Positions 22,171 to 31,318 of a stretch of DNA of 64,000 nt are shown in pieces. Numbering within the stretch: the first letter of the stretch is position 1; each line of letters opens with the position of its first letter. The translations under genes and the position numbers were made by a program. The notes beneath the pieces are model-generated. The model was not told the origin of the DNA. It worked only from the letters and a program-made list of their open reading frames with translations, and did not search any database. Source of the stretch: Micromonospora sp045209745 (GTDB lineage: Bacteria; Actinomycetota; Actinomycetes; Mycobacteriales; Micromonosporaceae); contig NZ_CP109273.1 in assembly GCF_045209745.1 (NCBI RefSeq), forward strand, positions 6,386,001-6,450,000, in the 5' to 3' direction.

Positions 22171-22784
22171 CCGCACGTGACGAGATCCTGGCGCGGCTCC
22201 GGACGGCCCTGGCCGACAACCCGCCGCCGGTGGAGGTGCCGCGCCGATACCGCCAGGTCGATGATCGCCCCGACCTGGTCGAGATCCTCATCGACCGGTT
22301 GGCGGACTACCGGGCGGTCGTCCACCGTGGCATCGGCGCTCTTCCCGGACTGTTGGCCGAGGTCGACCGGCTCGCCGTCCCGACCGACATCCCCGCCGAC
22401 TGGCTGGCCGGCTACGCCGGGCAGGTGCACCGCGACGCTCCTCCGCTGTCGCCGGCCGACCTCGACGGCCTGGCCGCGGTCCTGACCGGCTGCGCCGTGG
22501 CGGTCGCCGACACGGGGACCATCATTCTCGACGCCGGCCCGGCGCAGGGGCGACGGGCGCTCACCCTGGTGCCCGACCGGCACATCTGCGTCGTACGCAG
22601 CGACCAGGTCGTCGGCCTGCTGCCGGAGGCGCTGACCCGGCTGGACCCGCGCGCGCCACAAACCTGGATCTCGGGTCCGTCCGCGACCAGCGACATCGAG
22701 CTCAACCGGGTTGAGGGAGTGCACGGCCCCCGCAGGCTGGAAGTCGTCCTGGTCGGTCTCGACGACGATCCCCGAAAACGCTGA
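22167..22784 (+). CDS. lutC: L-lactate utilisation protein LutC (LUD domain)
   Basis: 205 aa with the LUD-domain core (CAVAVADTGTIILDAGP, LVPDRHICVV, SGPSATSDIELNRVEGVHGPR). GTG at 22167 overlaps the lutB TGA; an ATG five codons upstream is also in frame. The conserved tail EGVHGPR and a short basic end are typical. It is the last gene of the lutABC operon, and a strong hairpin lies ~147 bases downstream. Confidence 0.9.
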   Translation: MTARDEILARLRTALADNPPPVEVPRRYRQVDDRPDLVEILIDRLADYRAVVHRGIGALPGLLAEVDRLAVPTDIPADWLAGYAGQVHRDAPPLSPADLDGLAAVLTGCAVAVADTGTIILDAGPAQGRRALTLVPDRHICVVRSDQVVGLLPEALTRLDPRAPQTWISGPSATSDIELNRVEGVHGPRRLEVVLVGLDDDPRKR

Positions 22785-23157
22785 CGAACGGAACGACGGG
22801 CCCTTTCCGGCGCGGTGACCGGTCTCGCGTTCGTTGAGCCGCCCACTTCACGAAATCCCCCGATCGCGGACCTGGTGGGCCGGTCCGGTGCTGACTGTCC
22901 CGATGCGCTGACCGACCAGACGAGAACGCCGATGCCGGTGAGTCATTTTGATGACTCACCGGCATCACACTGATCAGCACAAAGGAACCCCGGACCAGGC
23001 CCGACGCCTCGCGTCGTCGAGGGTCACCCGGACGGCTTGGCCCCCGACGGGGGTGGCCGAAGAGCCCCGGCAGTCCACCGCTGTGCAGAAAGACCGCCAT
23101 GTCGCCGTGTGGGAAGCTGCCGCGCTGCCCGCACCACGTCGCGGTAACTTGCACGTC
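22785..23157. other. 373-bp gap after lutC
   Basis: It contains the hairpin annotated at 22931-22966 and the leader of the AlkD gene. An open frame runs into the AlkD gene from 22948, but it begins inside the hairpin and has no family-like sequence, so it is not called. Confidence 0.5.
22931..22966. terminator. Perfect 15-bp hairpin after lutABC
   Basis: GATGCCGGTGAGTCA and TGACTCACCGGCATC form a perfect stem with a TTTTGA loop. It has no T-tract. It probably ends lutABC transcription; the symmetrical core could also be a binding site. Confidence 0.7.
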
Positions 23158-23868
23158 ATGGCTACGACCGCCGACGTCCGCCGCGAACTCGCCAGCCTCG
23201 CCGACCCACGCCGAGCCGAGGCATCGAGCCGGTTTCTGCAGATGACTCCGGGGGGTTACGGCGAGGGCGACCGGGCCATCGGCGTAACCGTGCCGGAACA
23301 GCGCAGGGTGGCCGCCCGGTACTGGCGCGACCTTTCCCTGGCCGAAACAACGAAGCTGCTGAGCAGTGGCGTGCACGAGGAGAGGCTTACGTCACTGTTC
23401 ATCCTGGTGCGAAAGTTCGCCAAAGGAGATGAGCAGGAACGGGGCGAGATCTTCGACATCGTCCTGGCCAACACCGGCCACATCGACAACTGGGACCTGG
23501 TGGACTCGTCCGCGCCGTACATTGTCGGCCCCTGGCTGGTCGACAAGGAGCGGAGCGTCCTGGACCGGTTGGCCGAGTCAACCCTGGTGTGGGACCGGCG
23601 CATCGCCATCATGGCAACGTTCGCCTTCATCAAGGCCGACGACTTCCATTGGACCTTCCGAGTCAGCGATCGGCTCATGCGCGACCCGCACGACCTCATT
23701 CGGAAGGCGGTGGGCTGGATGCTGCGCGAGGTGGGCAACCGGGACAGGGCGGCGGAGGAGGAGTTCCTGGCCGGCCGTTACCGGGTCATGCCGCGGGTCA
23801 TGCTGCGGTACGCGATCGAGAAGTTCGAACCGCAGCGGCGTCGGGAGTACCTGTCCGGCGCGGTCTAG
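23158..23868 (+). CDS. DNA alkylation repair protein, AlkD-like
   Basis: 236 aa, all-helical HEAT-like DNA glycosylase for alkylated purines. Family hallmarks are SRFLQMTPGGYGEGD (usual FFKTGPGEYGEGD), the motif NWDLVDSSAPYIVGPWL near 115 with the catalytic-type Trp and Asp, and WDRRIAIMATFAFI. ATG at 23158 is the family start; the frame upstream is not protein-like. It overlaps the convergent dehydratase gene by four bases at the 3' end. Confidence 0.88.
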   Translation: MATTADVRRELASLADPRRAEASSRFLQMTPGGYGEGDRAIGVTVPEQRRVAARYWRDLSLAETTKLLSSGVHEERLTSLFILVRKFAKGDEQERGEIFDIVLANTGHIDNWDLVDSSAPYIVGPWLVDKERSVLDRLAESTLVWDRRIAIMATFAFIKADDFHWTFRVSDRLMRDPHDLIRKAVGWMLREVGNRDRAAEEEFLAGRYRVMPRVMLRYAIEKFEPQRRREYLSGAV

Positions 23869-25592
23869 TGTGAGTGACGGGGCACCTTACTGCCGCTGCC
23901 GCCGACGAGGAAGTCGAGGTCCGCGCCCTCATCGGCTTGCAGGACGTGCTCGCTGTACAGCCGCGCCCAGCCCCGCTCGGCCCCTGACGGCGGTGGCTGC
24001 CAGGCGGAACGGCGTTGTGCGAGTTCCGCGTCGTCGACCAGCAGGTCCAGACGCCGCGTCGGGACGTCGACTCGGACCAGGTCGCCGGTGCGCACCAGCG
24101 CGAGCGGGCCGCCCACGGACGCCTCCGGGGCCACGTGCAGGACGCAGGTGCCGTACCCGGTGCCGCTCATGCGGGCGTCGGAGATCCGCACCATGTCCGT
24201 GATGCCGTCGGCGAGCAGCCGTCGCGGCATGGGCACGTTACCCACTTCCGGGAAGCCGGGGTAGCCGCGAGGTCCGGCATTTCGCACCACGATCACCGTG
24301 TCGGGGGTGACATCGAGGTCCGGGTCGTCCGCTGCGACGACGTAGTCCTCGATCCGGTCGAAGACGAGCGCCGGTCCGGTGTGTGTGAGGAGGTGGGCGG
24401 AGGCGGCGGAGACCTTCAGCACGGCGCCGGACGGCGCGAGCGACCCGCGCAGCACCACGGTGCCCGAGCCGGCGGGCTGGAATGGCTCGGCCAGGGTGCC
24501 GATGACCTGCCGGTTCCAGCACTGGACGCCGTCGATGTTGTCGGCCACGCTCTTGCCGCTGATGGTGATGTGGTCCAGGTGCAGCAGCGGGGCGATCTCC
24601 TTCATCACCACCGGAACACCGCCCGCGTAGGCGAAGTCCTCCATGAGGTACGTCCCGGACGGCATCAGGTTGACAAGCATGGGCACGTCGGCGGTGAGCG
24701 TGTCGAAGTCCTCCAGGGTCAGGGGGACGCCGAGGCGTCCGGCAATCGCGAGCAGGTGTACGACGGCATTGGTGGAACCGCCGATCGCGGCGTTGACCCG
24801 GATGGCGTTCTCGAACGCGTGCCGGGTCAGCACCGTGGACAGCCGTTGGTCCTGCTCGACCATGGCGACGATCCGGCGGCCGGCGGCCTGCGCGAGCGCG
24901 TACCTTCGCGAGTCGACCGCCGGAACGGCGGCGGCCCCCGGCAATTGCACGCCCAGCGCCTCGGTCACGCAGGCCATCGTGGAGGCGGTACCCATGGTCA
25001 TACAGTGGCCACGGCTGCGGGACATGCCGACCTCCGCCTCCGCGCAGTCGCCCGCGGTCATCCGACCGGCTCGCTGCTCCTCGGTGAAGCGCCAGACGAC
25101 GGTGCCCGACCCGATGTCCTGGCCACGGAACTTGCCGTTGAGCATCGGGCCGCCGGTGATCATCAGAGCCGGTAGGTCGACGCTCGCCGCGCCCATCAGC
25201 AGGCCGGGCGTGGTCTTGTCACAGCCGGAAAGCAGGACCACCCCGTCGAGCGGGTTGGCTCGGACCAGTTCCTCCAACTCCATCGCCAGCAGATTGCGGT
25301 AGAGCATCGTCGTGGGTCGCATGAGGGGCTCGCCCAGGCTCATGGCGGGGAACTCCAGCGGCAGGCCACCGCTCTCCCATACGCCACGCTTCACCGAATC
25401 GGCCAGGTCGCGCAGGTGGGCGTTGCAGGGTGTCAGCTCCGACCAGGTGGTGGCGATGCCGATCACCGGGCGACCGTCGAAGACGTCGTCCGCGAACCCC
25501 TGATTGCGCATCCAGGACCGATGGATGAAGCCGTTGCGGCCCTCCGCACCGAACCACTGCCCGCTGCGCAACGGTCGACTCGTCGTCGACAT
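23865..25592 (-). CDS. IlvD/Edd-family sugar-acid dehydratase, probable L-arabonate dehydratase
   Basis: 575 aa, the length of pentonate dehydratases rather than IlvD. Key motifs are GCDKTTPG near 135 and GHCMTMGTAST near 205, with the Fe-S cysteines, plus AIGGSTNAVVHL and the ISDARMSGTGYG segment. It would convert L-arabonate to L-2-keto-3-deoxyarabonate. The last gene of the LacI-esterase-ABC operon, with the next two steps encoded at 34.8-37.6 kb, supports the arabinose route; D-xylonate or another pentonate cannot be excluded. ATG at 25592 is chosen over an upstream GTG because GGAGAGG is correctly spaced. Confidence 0.85.
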   Translation of the reverse strand: MSTTSRPLRSGQWFGAEGRNGFIHRSWMRNQGFADDVFDGRPVIGIATTWSELTPCNAHLRDLADSVKRGVWESGGLPLEFPAMSLGEPLMRPTTMLYRNLLAMELEELVRANPLDGVVLLSGCDKTTPGLLMGAASVDLPALMITGGPMLNGKFRGQDIGSGTVVWRFTEEQRAGRMTAGDCAEAEVGMSRSRGHCMTMGTASTMACVTEALGVQLPGAAAVPAVDSRRYALAQAAGRRIVAMVEQDQRLSTVLTRHAFENAIRVNAAIGGSTNAVVHLLAIAGRLGVPLTLEDFDTLTADVPMLVNLMPSGTYLMEDFAYAGGVPVVMKEIAPLLHLDHITISGKSVADNIDGVQCWNRQVIGTLAEPFQPAGSGTVVLRGSLAPSGAVLKVSAASAHLLTHTGPALVFDRIEDYVVAADDPDLDVTPDTVIVVRNAGPRGYPGFPEVGNVPMPRRLLADGITDMVRISDARMSGTGYGTCVLHVAPEASVGGPLALVRTGDLVRVDVPTRRLDLLVDDAELAQRRSAWQPPPSGAERGWARLYSEHVLQADEGADLDFLVGGSGSKVPRHSH

Positions 25593-25679
25593 CAGCACAC
25601 CTCTCCGTCGTCCGTCCGGCCGTGGGATGCACGGCGATCAATAAGCTTTCGGTGGTTTGGCTGGTGGCATGAGCGCGAC

Positions 25680-26564
25680 CTACCGGAGGCCTCCGACGGA
25701 CAGGCCGCCGCGCCAGTGTCGTTGCAGGCTGAAGAACGCGATGATCAGTGGGAGCACCGACACGAGCGAGCCCAGGATGATGAGGCTCCACAGGGACGTG
25801 CCTCCCGCGTTGTTCGCGGAAGCGATTCCCTGCCAGAGACCGAGGCCGACGGTGACGGGAAAGAGCCGGTTGTCGGAGAGCATCGCCAGGGGCAGGAAGT
25901 AGTTGTTCCAGGATGCCACGGCGGACAGGAGCAGCACGGTGACCACCGCGGGGCGCATCAGTGGGAGAGCGATCTGGAGGAACGTACGCATTTCTCCCGC
26001 GCCATCGACCCGCGCCGCGTCCAGCAGTTCGTCGGGGACCGCGTCGCGCGCGTACACGTGCATCAGGTAGACACCGAACGGGTTGAGCAGCGACGGAAGG
26101 ATCACCGCCCAGACCGTGTTCGTCAGGCCGAGCCGGGAGAACATGATGAAGGTCGGGATGACCAGGGCCGTGGCGGGCACCATCAACGCGCCGAGCACGA
26201 CGGCGAAGCTGAAGCGCCTGGCGGCGAAACGGTACTTGGCGAACCCGTAGCCGGCCATGACCGACAGGACCGTGGCGCCGATTCCGCCGGCGAGCGCGTA
26301 CAGCGTGGAGTTGAGGATCCACCGGGCGTAGATGCCACCGTCGTAGGTGAAGAGCTGCTTGAGGTTCCCGAGGTAGTCAATCTGGTCGGAGAACCACAGC
26401 GTGTTGCCGCCTCCGAACAGGCCCGGTGCGTCCTTGGAGCTGTTGACGATGACCCACCAGAACGGTACGAGAAAGTAGATCACCATGAAACCGAGCAGGA
26501 TCTGCAGAGGAAGATAGCGTTGCGGTCGACGGGAGCCTGCGCTGACGCTGGTGCGGTTGGCCAT
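25680..26564 (-). CDS. Sugar ABC transporter permease, MalG-like
   Basis: 294 aa with about six membrane helices (LQILLGFMVIYFLVPFWWVI at the N-terminus; ILGSLVSVLPLIIAFFSL at the end). The EAA loop is present as DELLDAARVDGAGEMRTFLQIALP, which docks on the ATPase. The ATG overlaps the stop of the upstream permease (TGATG). No ATPase gene is in the cluster, so a shared MsiK-type ATPase elsewhere is expected. Probable cargo is arabinose or arabino-oligosaccharides, from context. Confidence 0.92.
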   Translation of the reverse strand: MANRTSVSAGSRRPQRYLPLQILLGFMVIYFLVPFWWVIVNSSKDAPGLFGGGNTLWFSDQIDYLGNLKQLFTYDGGIYARWILNSTLYALAGGIGATVLSVMAGYGFAKYRFAARRFSFAVVLGALMVPATALVIPTFIMFSRLGLTNTVWAVILPSLLNPFGVYLMHVYARDAVPDELLDAARVDGAGEMRTFLQIALPLMRPAVVTVLLLSAVASWNNYFLPLAMLSDNRLFPVTVGLGLWQGIASANNAGGTSLWSLIILGSLVSVLPLIIAFFSLQRHWRGGLSVGGLR

Positions 26565-27505
26565 CAGAGGAAGCTCCTCCGCTTGCGGGTGAAGAACAGG
26601 AATGCGTACACGCAGATGAACACGACTCCACCGAGGGCGAACGAGATCGCCGATCCATAGTTGAAGTTGGCGAGTGAGAACGCCTGCTGGTACGCGTACA
26701 TGTTGGGTGTGAAATCCGACCCGATCGTGCCGGCGGCGAGATACCGCAGGATCTGCGGTTCGTTGAAGAACTGCAGGGTGCCGATGAGCGAGAAGACCAG
26801 GATCAGGATCAGCGCGGGCGCGATCAGCGGAATCTTGATCCGCAGCGCGATCTGCCATCGTCCGGCGCCGTCCATGCGGGCGGCCTCGTAGAGCGTCGTG
26901 TCGACTCCCTGCAGCGCCGCGTACAAGATGATCATGTAGTAGCCGACCCACTGCCAGGTGACGACGTTGAGCAGGCCGTAGAAGATCAGGCTGCTGCTCA
27001 GGAAGTCGGGTGCGGTGGCGCCGAACAACCCGAAGATGTCGGTGAGCGGGCCGAAGCCCTTGCTGTAGAGGAAACCCCACATCACTGCCCCGATGACCGT
27101 GGGAATGGCGTAGGGGAGGAAGATCATGAGGCGGGAGAAGCGAGCGAACAGCGAGGTCACCGCGTCCAGGATGAGGGCCATCGCGAGCGCGATGACGATC
27201 TGCAGCGGGATGGCGACGAGCGAGAAGCGGATGACGAACCACACCCCGGACAGGAAACTCGGGTCGGTGAACGCCTTCACGTAGTTGTCGAAGAGGACGA
27301 AGCTGGTGCCGCCGATGAGCTTCTTCTGAAACAGGCTGAGGTACAGCGCGTATCCCAGCGGCGCGATGAGGAACGCCAGGAAGACGACCCCGAATGGCCC
27401 GACGAAGAGCCACCCCATCAGGTGCTCACGGAGGTGCACCTTGCCGCGGATCCTTGGCTTCGCATCTTGAGCACGCGGAGCGCGCTCCTCGGTCAGGGAT
27501 GTCAT
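26564..27505 (-). CDS. Sugar ABC transporter permease, MalF-like
   Basis: 313 aa. A charged N-terminal tail is followed by six helices (GWLFVGPFGVVFLAFLIAPL first), the SLFQKK loop and the EAA motif (LYEAARMDGAGRWQIALRIKIP). It pairs with the next permease to form the channel. Start at 27505 lies 77 bases after the binding-protein stop, in the same operon. Confidence 0.92.
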   Translation of the reverse strand: MTSLTEERAPRAQDAKPRIRGKVHLREHLMGWLFVGPFGVVFLAFLIAPLGYALYLSLFQKKLIGGTSFVLFDNYVKAFTDPSFLSGVWFVIRFSLVAIPLQIVIALAMALILDAVTSLFARFSRLMIFLPYAIPTVIGAVMWGFLYSKGFGPLTDIFGLFGATAPDFLSSSLIFYGLLNVVTWQWVGYYMIILYAALQGVDTTLYEAARMDGAGRWQIALRIKIPLIAPALILILVFSLIGTLQFFNEPQILRYLAAGTIGSDFTPNMYAYQQAFSLANFNYGSAISFALGGVVFICVYAFLFFTRKRRSFL

Positions 27506-27581
27506 CTTGGTCTCCGGGACGTGGACGCCGACGGTAAAGGGTGGGCCGGCCGCCCGGGGACGGCGCGGCCCACCTGTTCGG

Positions 27582-28922
27582 TCACTGAACGGTGAATCCT
27601 TGTTCCTTGGCGTACTTCGCTACGTCGTCCTGGAGCTTGTCGGCAGCCTGTGATCCGGTGACGGAGCCCTTGATGACCTCGCTGACCTGCTTCGTCATGG
27701 CGTCGAGGTAGTACTGACCGAAGGGCGCGTAGGCGACACCCTTGTAGGCCTCGGCGGCGGGGAGGTAGACCTCTCTGTTCGCCTGCTGGCCGTCGAAGAA
27801 CGCCACCTTCAGGTCGATGAACGCGGGATCCTTGAGCGCCGTGAGGTTCAGCGGGAAGATGATCTGGTTGGTCCAGCCGTCGGTGAGCGACTCCTTGTCG
27901 GCGTAGAGCCCGTAGGCGACCTTCGCCGCGAGGTCCGGCTTCTTCGCCTGCTTGGTCACGGAGAAGGCCGACCCGCCCCAGTTCACCTGCACCGGGTTGG
28001 CCGGATCCCACTGTGGCAGCGGCGCCACCGCGAACTTGCCGGTGTCCTGGCCCTTACCGACGCCCGCGCCCGTGAGGTAGCCGGGCGCCCACGCCGCCGA
28101 GATGTACGTCGCGTAGTTGCCGTTGATCACGCCGGAGATGTACTCCGGGGTGAACTGGTCCTGCGTACCGACCAGGCCCTTTTTGGCGAGGCCGCCCCAG
28201 TAGTCCAGCACGTCCTTGGACGCCTGGTCGTTGAGCTTCACGCCGATCGACTTCGGCTGCGCCGGATCGAAGGTGAAGGGCGCGGCGCCCTTCTGGATCT
28301 GCAGCGCCATCAGGACCGCCGGAACGTTCGCGCCGAGATCCCCGAACAGCGGGCCACCGGCGTCCTTCACCTTCTGCGCGGCCTGCTCGTACTCGGCCCA
28401 GGTCTTCGGCGGGGTGATCTTGTACTTGTCGAAGATGTCCTTCCGGTAGATCATGCCCATCGGGCCACCGTCGACCGGGACGCCGTAGACCGCGTCGCCG
28501 ACCGACACGTCCTTCCAGGCGCCCTCGCCGTAGTTGGCCTTGACCGCGTCGTAGCCGTACTGCTTGATGTCGACGAGCGCGCCCTGGATCTGGAAGGTCG
28601 GGATCCGGTCCGCCTCGACCATGATCACGTCGGGCGCGCCGGTGCCCGCCGAGATGGCCGTCTGGAACTTGTCGTACTCGTCGCCGCCCTGCCCGACGTT
28701 GGTCCAGCAGACCTGCACGTCGTCGTGCAGCTTGTTGAAGTTGTCGACAACCAGCTGGGTGTTGGGGTACCAGCCCCACATCGTCACGACCGGCAGATTC
28801 TGCTTGGTGATGGTGTTCGTGCAGTTGCTCGCGTCGCTTCCGCCCTCGTCGGAGGAGCAGGCGACGAGGCCGGTCCCGGCCGCGAGCATGGCTACCGTGG
28901 CAAGTAATCGCTTCCTCTTCAT
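27582..28922 (-). CDS. Sugar-binding lipoprotein of the ABC importer
   Basis: 446 aa, extracellular solute-binding protein family 1. The signal peptide carries a lipobox (GLVACSS), so the mature protein is anchored at Cys ~22. Typical segments follow: VVTMWGWYPNTQ, NFNKLHDDVQVCW, SAGTGAPDVIMVEADRIP and NYATYISAAWAPGY. ATG at 28922 (MKRKRLLATV) is chosen; the longer frame adds a non-signal segment. It feeds the MalF/MalG pair downstream. Confidence 0.92.
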   Translation of the reverse strand: MKRKRLLATVAMLAAGTGLVACSSDEGGSDASNCTNTITKQNLPVVTMWGWYPNTQLVVDNFNKLHDDVQVCWTNVGQGGDEYDKFQTAISAGTGAPDVIMVEADRIPTFQIQGALVDIKQYGYDAVKANYGEGAWKDVSVGDAVYGVPVDGGPMGMIYRKDIFDKYKITPPKTWAEYEQAAQKVKDAGGPLFGDLGANVPAVLMALQIQKGAAPFTFDPAQPKSIGVKLNDQASKDVLDYWGGLAKKGLVGTQDQFTPEYISGVINGNYATYISAAWAPGYLTGAGVGKGQDTGKFAVAPLPQWDPANPVQVNWGGSAFSVTKQAKKPDLAAKVAYGLYADKESLTDGWTNQIIFPLNLTALKDPAFIDLKVAFFDGQQANREVYLPAAEAYKGVAYAPFGQYYLDAMTKQVSEVIKGSVTGSQAADKLQDDVAKYAKEQGFTVQ

Positions 28923-29043
28923 AGTGGTGATTCCCTTCGGGGATCGCGGTGCGCGAGGATCCATGCGCCGACATCGAGACCTGGGCGATCGGCCGACGAT
29001 GGGTGGAGGTGGGACGTCCGCTGGCGTCGCCTGGGCAGGGCGC

Positions 29044-31223
29044 CTAACGCCTGAACAGACGCGGCGCCAGGTCGATGAGGTTCTTCTGCCACACGTCCCA
29101 GCCGTGCGGGCCAGGGGTCACCCCGTCGAACTCGTAACGGATACCGAGGTTGTTCAACGTGGTCAGGGATGCCATGAAACTCGGGTACACGAAGTCGGTC
29201 TGGTCGCCGACGTAGAGACGTAGCATCCTGGTCCCGTTGTTGATCGCCTCCACATCGACACCGGTGCCGCTACCGAACCCGGCGGAGAGGGCCGCGACGT
29301 AGGCGAACTCGCCCGGGTAGGCCCGGAGCACCCCCAGCGCCTGCCCACCGCCCATCGACAGGCCGGCGAGGGCCTGCTGTGACGGCTCGCTCGAGATGTT
29401 GTAGCGGGCACGAGCCGTCGGCACGATATTCTCCAGCAGTTCCCTGTTGAAGTTGGACGAGTTGCCGTTGCCCATCACGACCACCATGGGCACCAGGTCG
29501 CCGTCGAGGAACTGATGGTCGAGAATCTGCTTGGCGCGTCCCATCTCGACCCAGTCCGTGTAGCTCTGGCCGCTGCCGTGCTGGAGATAGAGGACCGGGT
29601 ACGGCTGTGTCCGGCCCGGGTCGTACCCGGGTGGGGTCCACACCAGCGCGGTGCGGTCCTGGCCTGCCACCGTGCTGCGATAGGTCACACTCTCGACCTT
29701 CCCGCCCCGACCCGCAGGCACGTCCGACAGCAGCCGGGCGCCCGGTCCCGGAACGAAAAAGGTGCTCCACATTGGTTCGGAGGTCACCGTCGTCGGGTTC
29801 GAGGTGTCCTTGACGGCGACCCGGTCCACGATCAGCCGGTAGTAGTAGAACCAGGGATCCAGCGGTCCCACGGTCGCTCGCCACCGATCGCCATCGCGAG
29901 TAAGTGGCACGCGCAGCCAACTGCCGCCCGGCGCCCAGTTCGCCCACACGGTGACGTGCTGAGCGTCCTTGAAGTCCGTGGTGGTCTCGAAGGTGACGAA
30001 CCCGTCCTCGGTGACGAAGGGCGTCGGGGTGGTGCCGGCCGGCGGCGGGGCGAACTCCCCCTTCAGCTGCCGGTGCCCGGGGCTCGGGCCGTGGTCAGAC
30101 ACATGACGGAACAGCCGCGGCACGAAGTCGACCAGGTTCTCCTGCCAGGTGGTCCAGTTGGCGCCGCCGTCCGGGTTGACCCCGTCGAACTCGAACGTGA
30201 CATCGGCTCGACCCAACGCCTTCATCAGTCGGTGGGTGGCGTTGTGCGCGGGGTCGGTCACGTTCCCCGTGTAGAGACGCAGCAAGCTGACGGTGCGGTT
30301 GATCGACTTGGCGTTTTTCCGGTCGACTTCGGGGCCGAGTCGCCCGAAAACCAGCCGACGTAGGCGAACGGACCCGCGTTGGTGAGCGCGGCCCGCACCG
30401 CCTGCGTTGCGCCGTCGGACACGCCCGCGATCGCCTGGTGCGCCGGGTCGCGGAGGACCCGGTAGCTGTTGGCGACCGCCTTCCGGAGATCCTTCAGCTC
30501 CTTGTCGTCCGAGCCCTTGTCATCGTTGATCACGACCACCATCGGCTTCATGGCGCCCTGGGCCGAGAGGTTGTCGAAGATCTGCTTGGCTCGCCCGAGG
30601 TCGAGCCAGTCGGTGGTGGCTGCGCCCTCGCCCGACTGCAGGAAGAGCGCCGGGTAACCCTTGGGACCCTTGGCCGCGTACCCCGGCGGTGTCCAGACCA
30701 GGGCCGATCGCTGCCCGCTTCTGGTCCGGTAGGTCAGCGTCTCGACCTTGCCGCCGGTTCCCGGCGGTGCGTCCGCCAGCCAACGCGCCGAGTCACCTGG
30801 GACGAGGACAGTGCTCCAGAGCGGGTTGGACGCCACACTGGTGCTGTTCGTCGGATCCTTGAGGCTCTTGGTGTCGTCGGCGGTCACCTGGTAGTGGTAC
30901 AGCCCGGGCTTGAGCGGGCCGAGAATGCCCGACCACACGTCACCACGGCGGGTCAGACCGAATTCCGCCAACGTGGAGGAGGGACCGAAGTTTCCCTCGA
31001 CGACGACCTGCGACACCGTGCCCACGTGCTCCTGGACGTACGCGGCCGGGACGGTGAACGAGGCGTAGCGGTCCTGGGAGACGTCCAGCCACGGCGTGGC
31101 CGCCGCCGCCGCTTGCGGTGCGAGTAGAACCGCCGCGACTGCCATGACTCCGATGGCGAATGCCGCCGGGAGCCGACGCACGCCCGATCGACGTAAGCGC
31201 CCGTGGTACGTTGCGGTTGTCAC
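29044..31223 (-). pseudogene. Tandem CE1-type (feruloyl/acetyl-xylan) esterase interrupted by one frameshift
   Basis: A secreted protein of about 725 aa in two frames. The first frame (31223 to ~30335) has a signal peptide, an N-terminal beta-sandwich esterase domain and a CE1 alpha/beta-hydrolase with nucleophile motif GVSDGAT. The second (to 29044) continues RKNAKSINRTVSLLRLYTG, then a second beta-sandwich and a second esterase with GLSMGGG. One base is missing near 30335. The second unit ends with PHGWDVWQ, containing the catalytic-type His, while the first has GGANWTTWQ, so it lacks that His. CE1 enzymes remove feruloyl or acetyl groups from arabinoxylan, which fits the arabinose cluster. 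It could be a true pseudogene or a sequencing error. Confidence 0.75.
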
Positions 31224-31318
31224 GCTCCACTCCTTTCCTGCGCCGGCAGCGGACGCGACCCGACTGACCGGCTCAACTCATCGGTGGACTTCGCCGTGGG
31301 TCTGTGTCCGCACCTCCT

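Noticed and set aside
22948..23157. Upstream extension of the AlkD gene
   Set aside because: It starts inside the terminator hairpin and lacks conserved residues.
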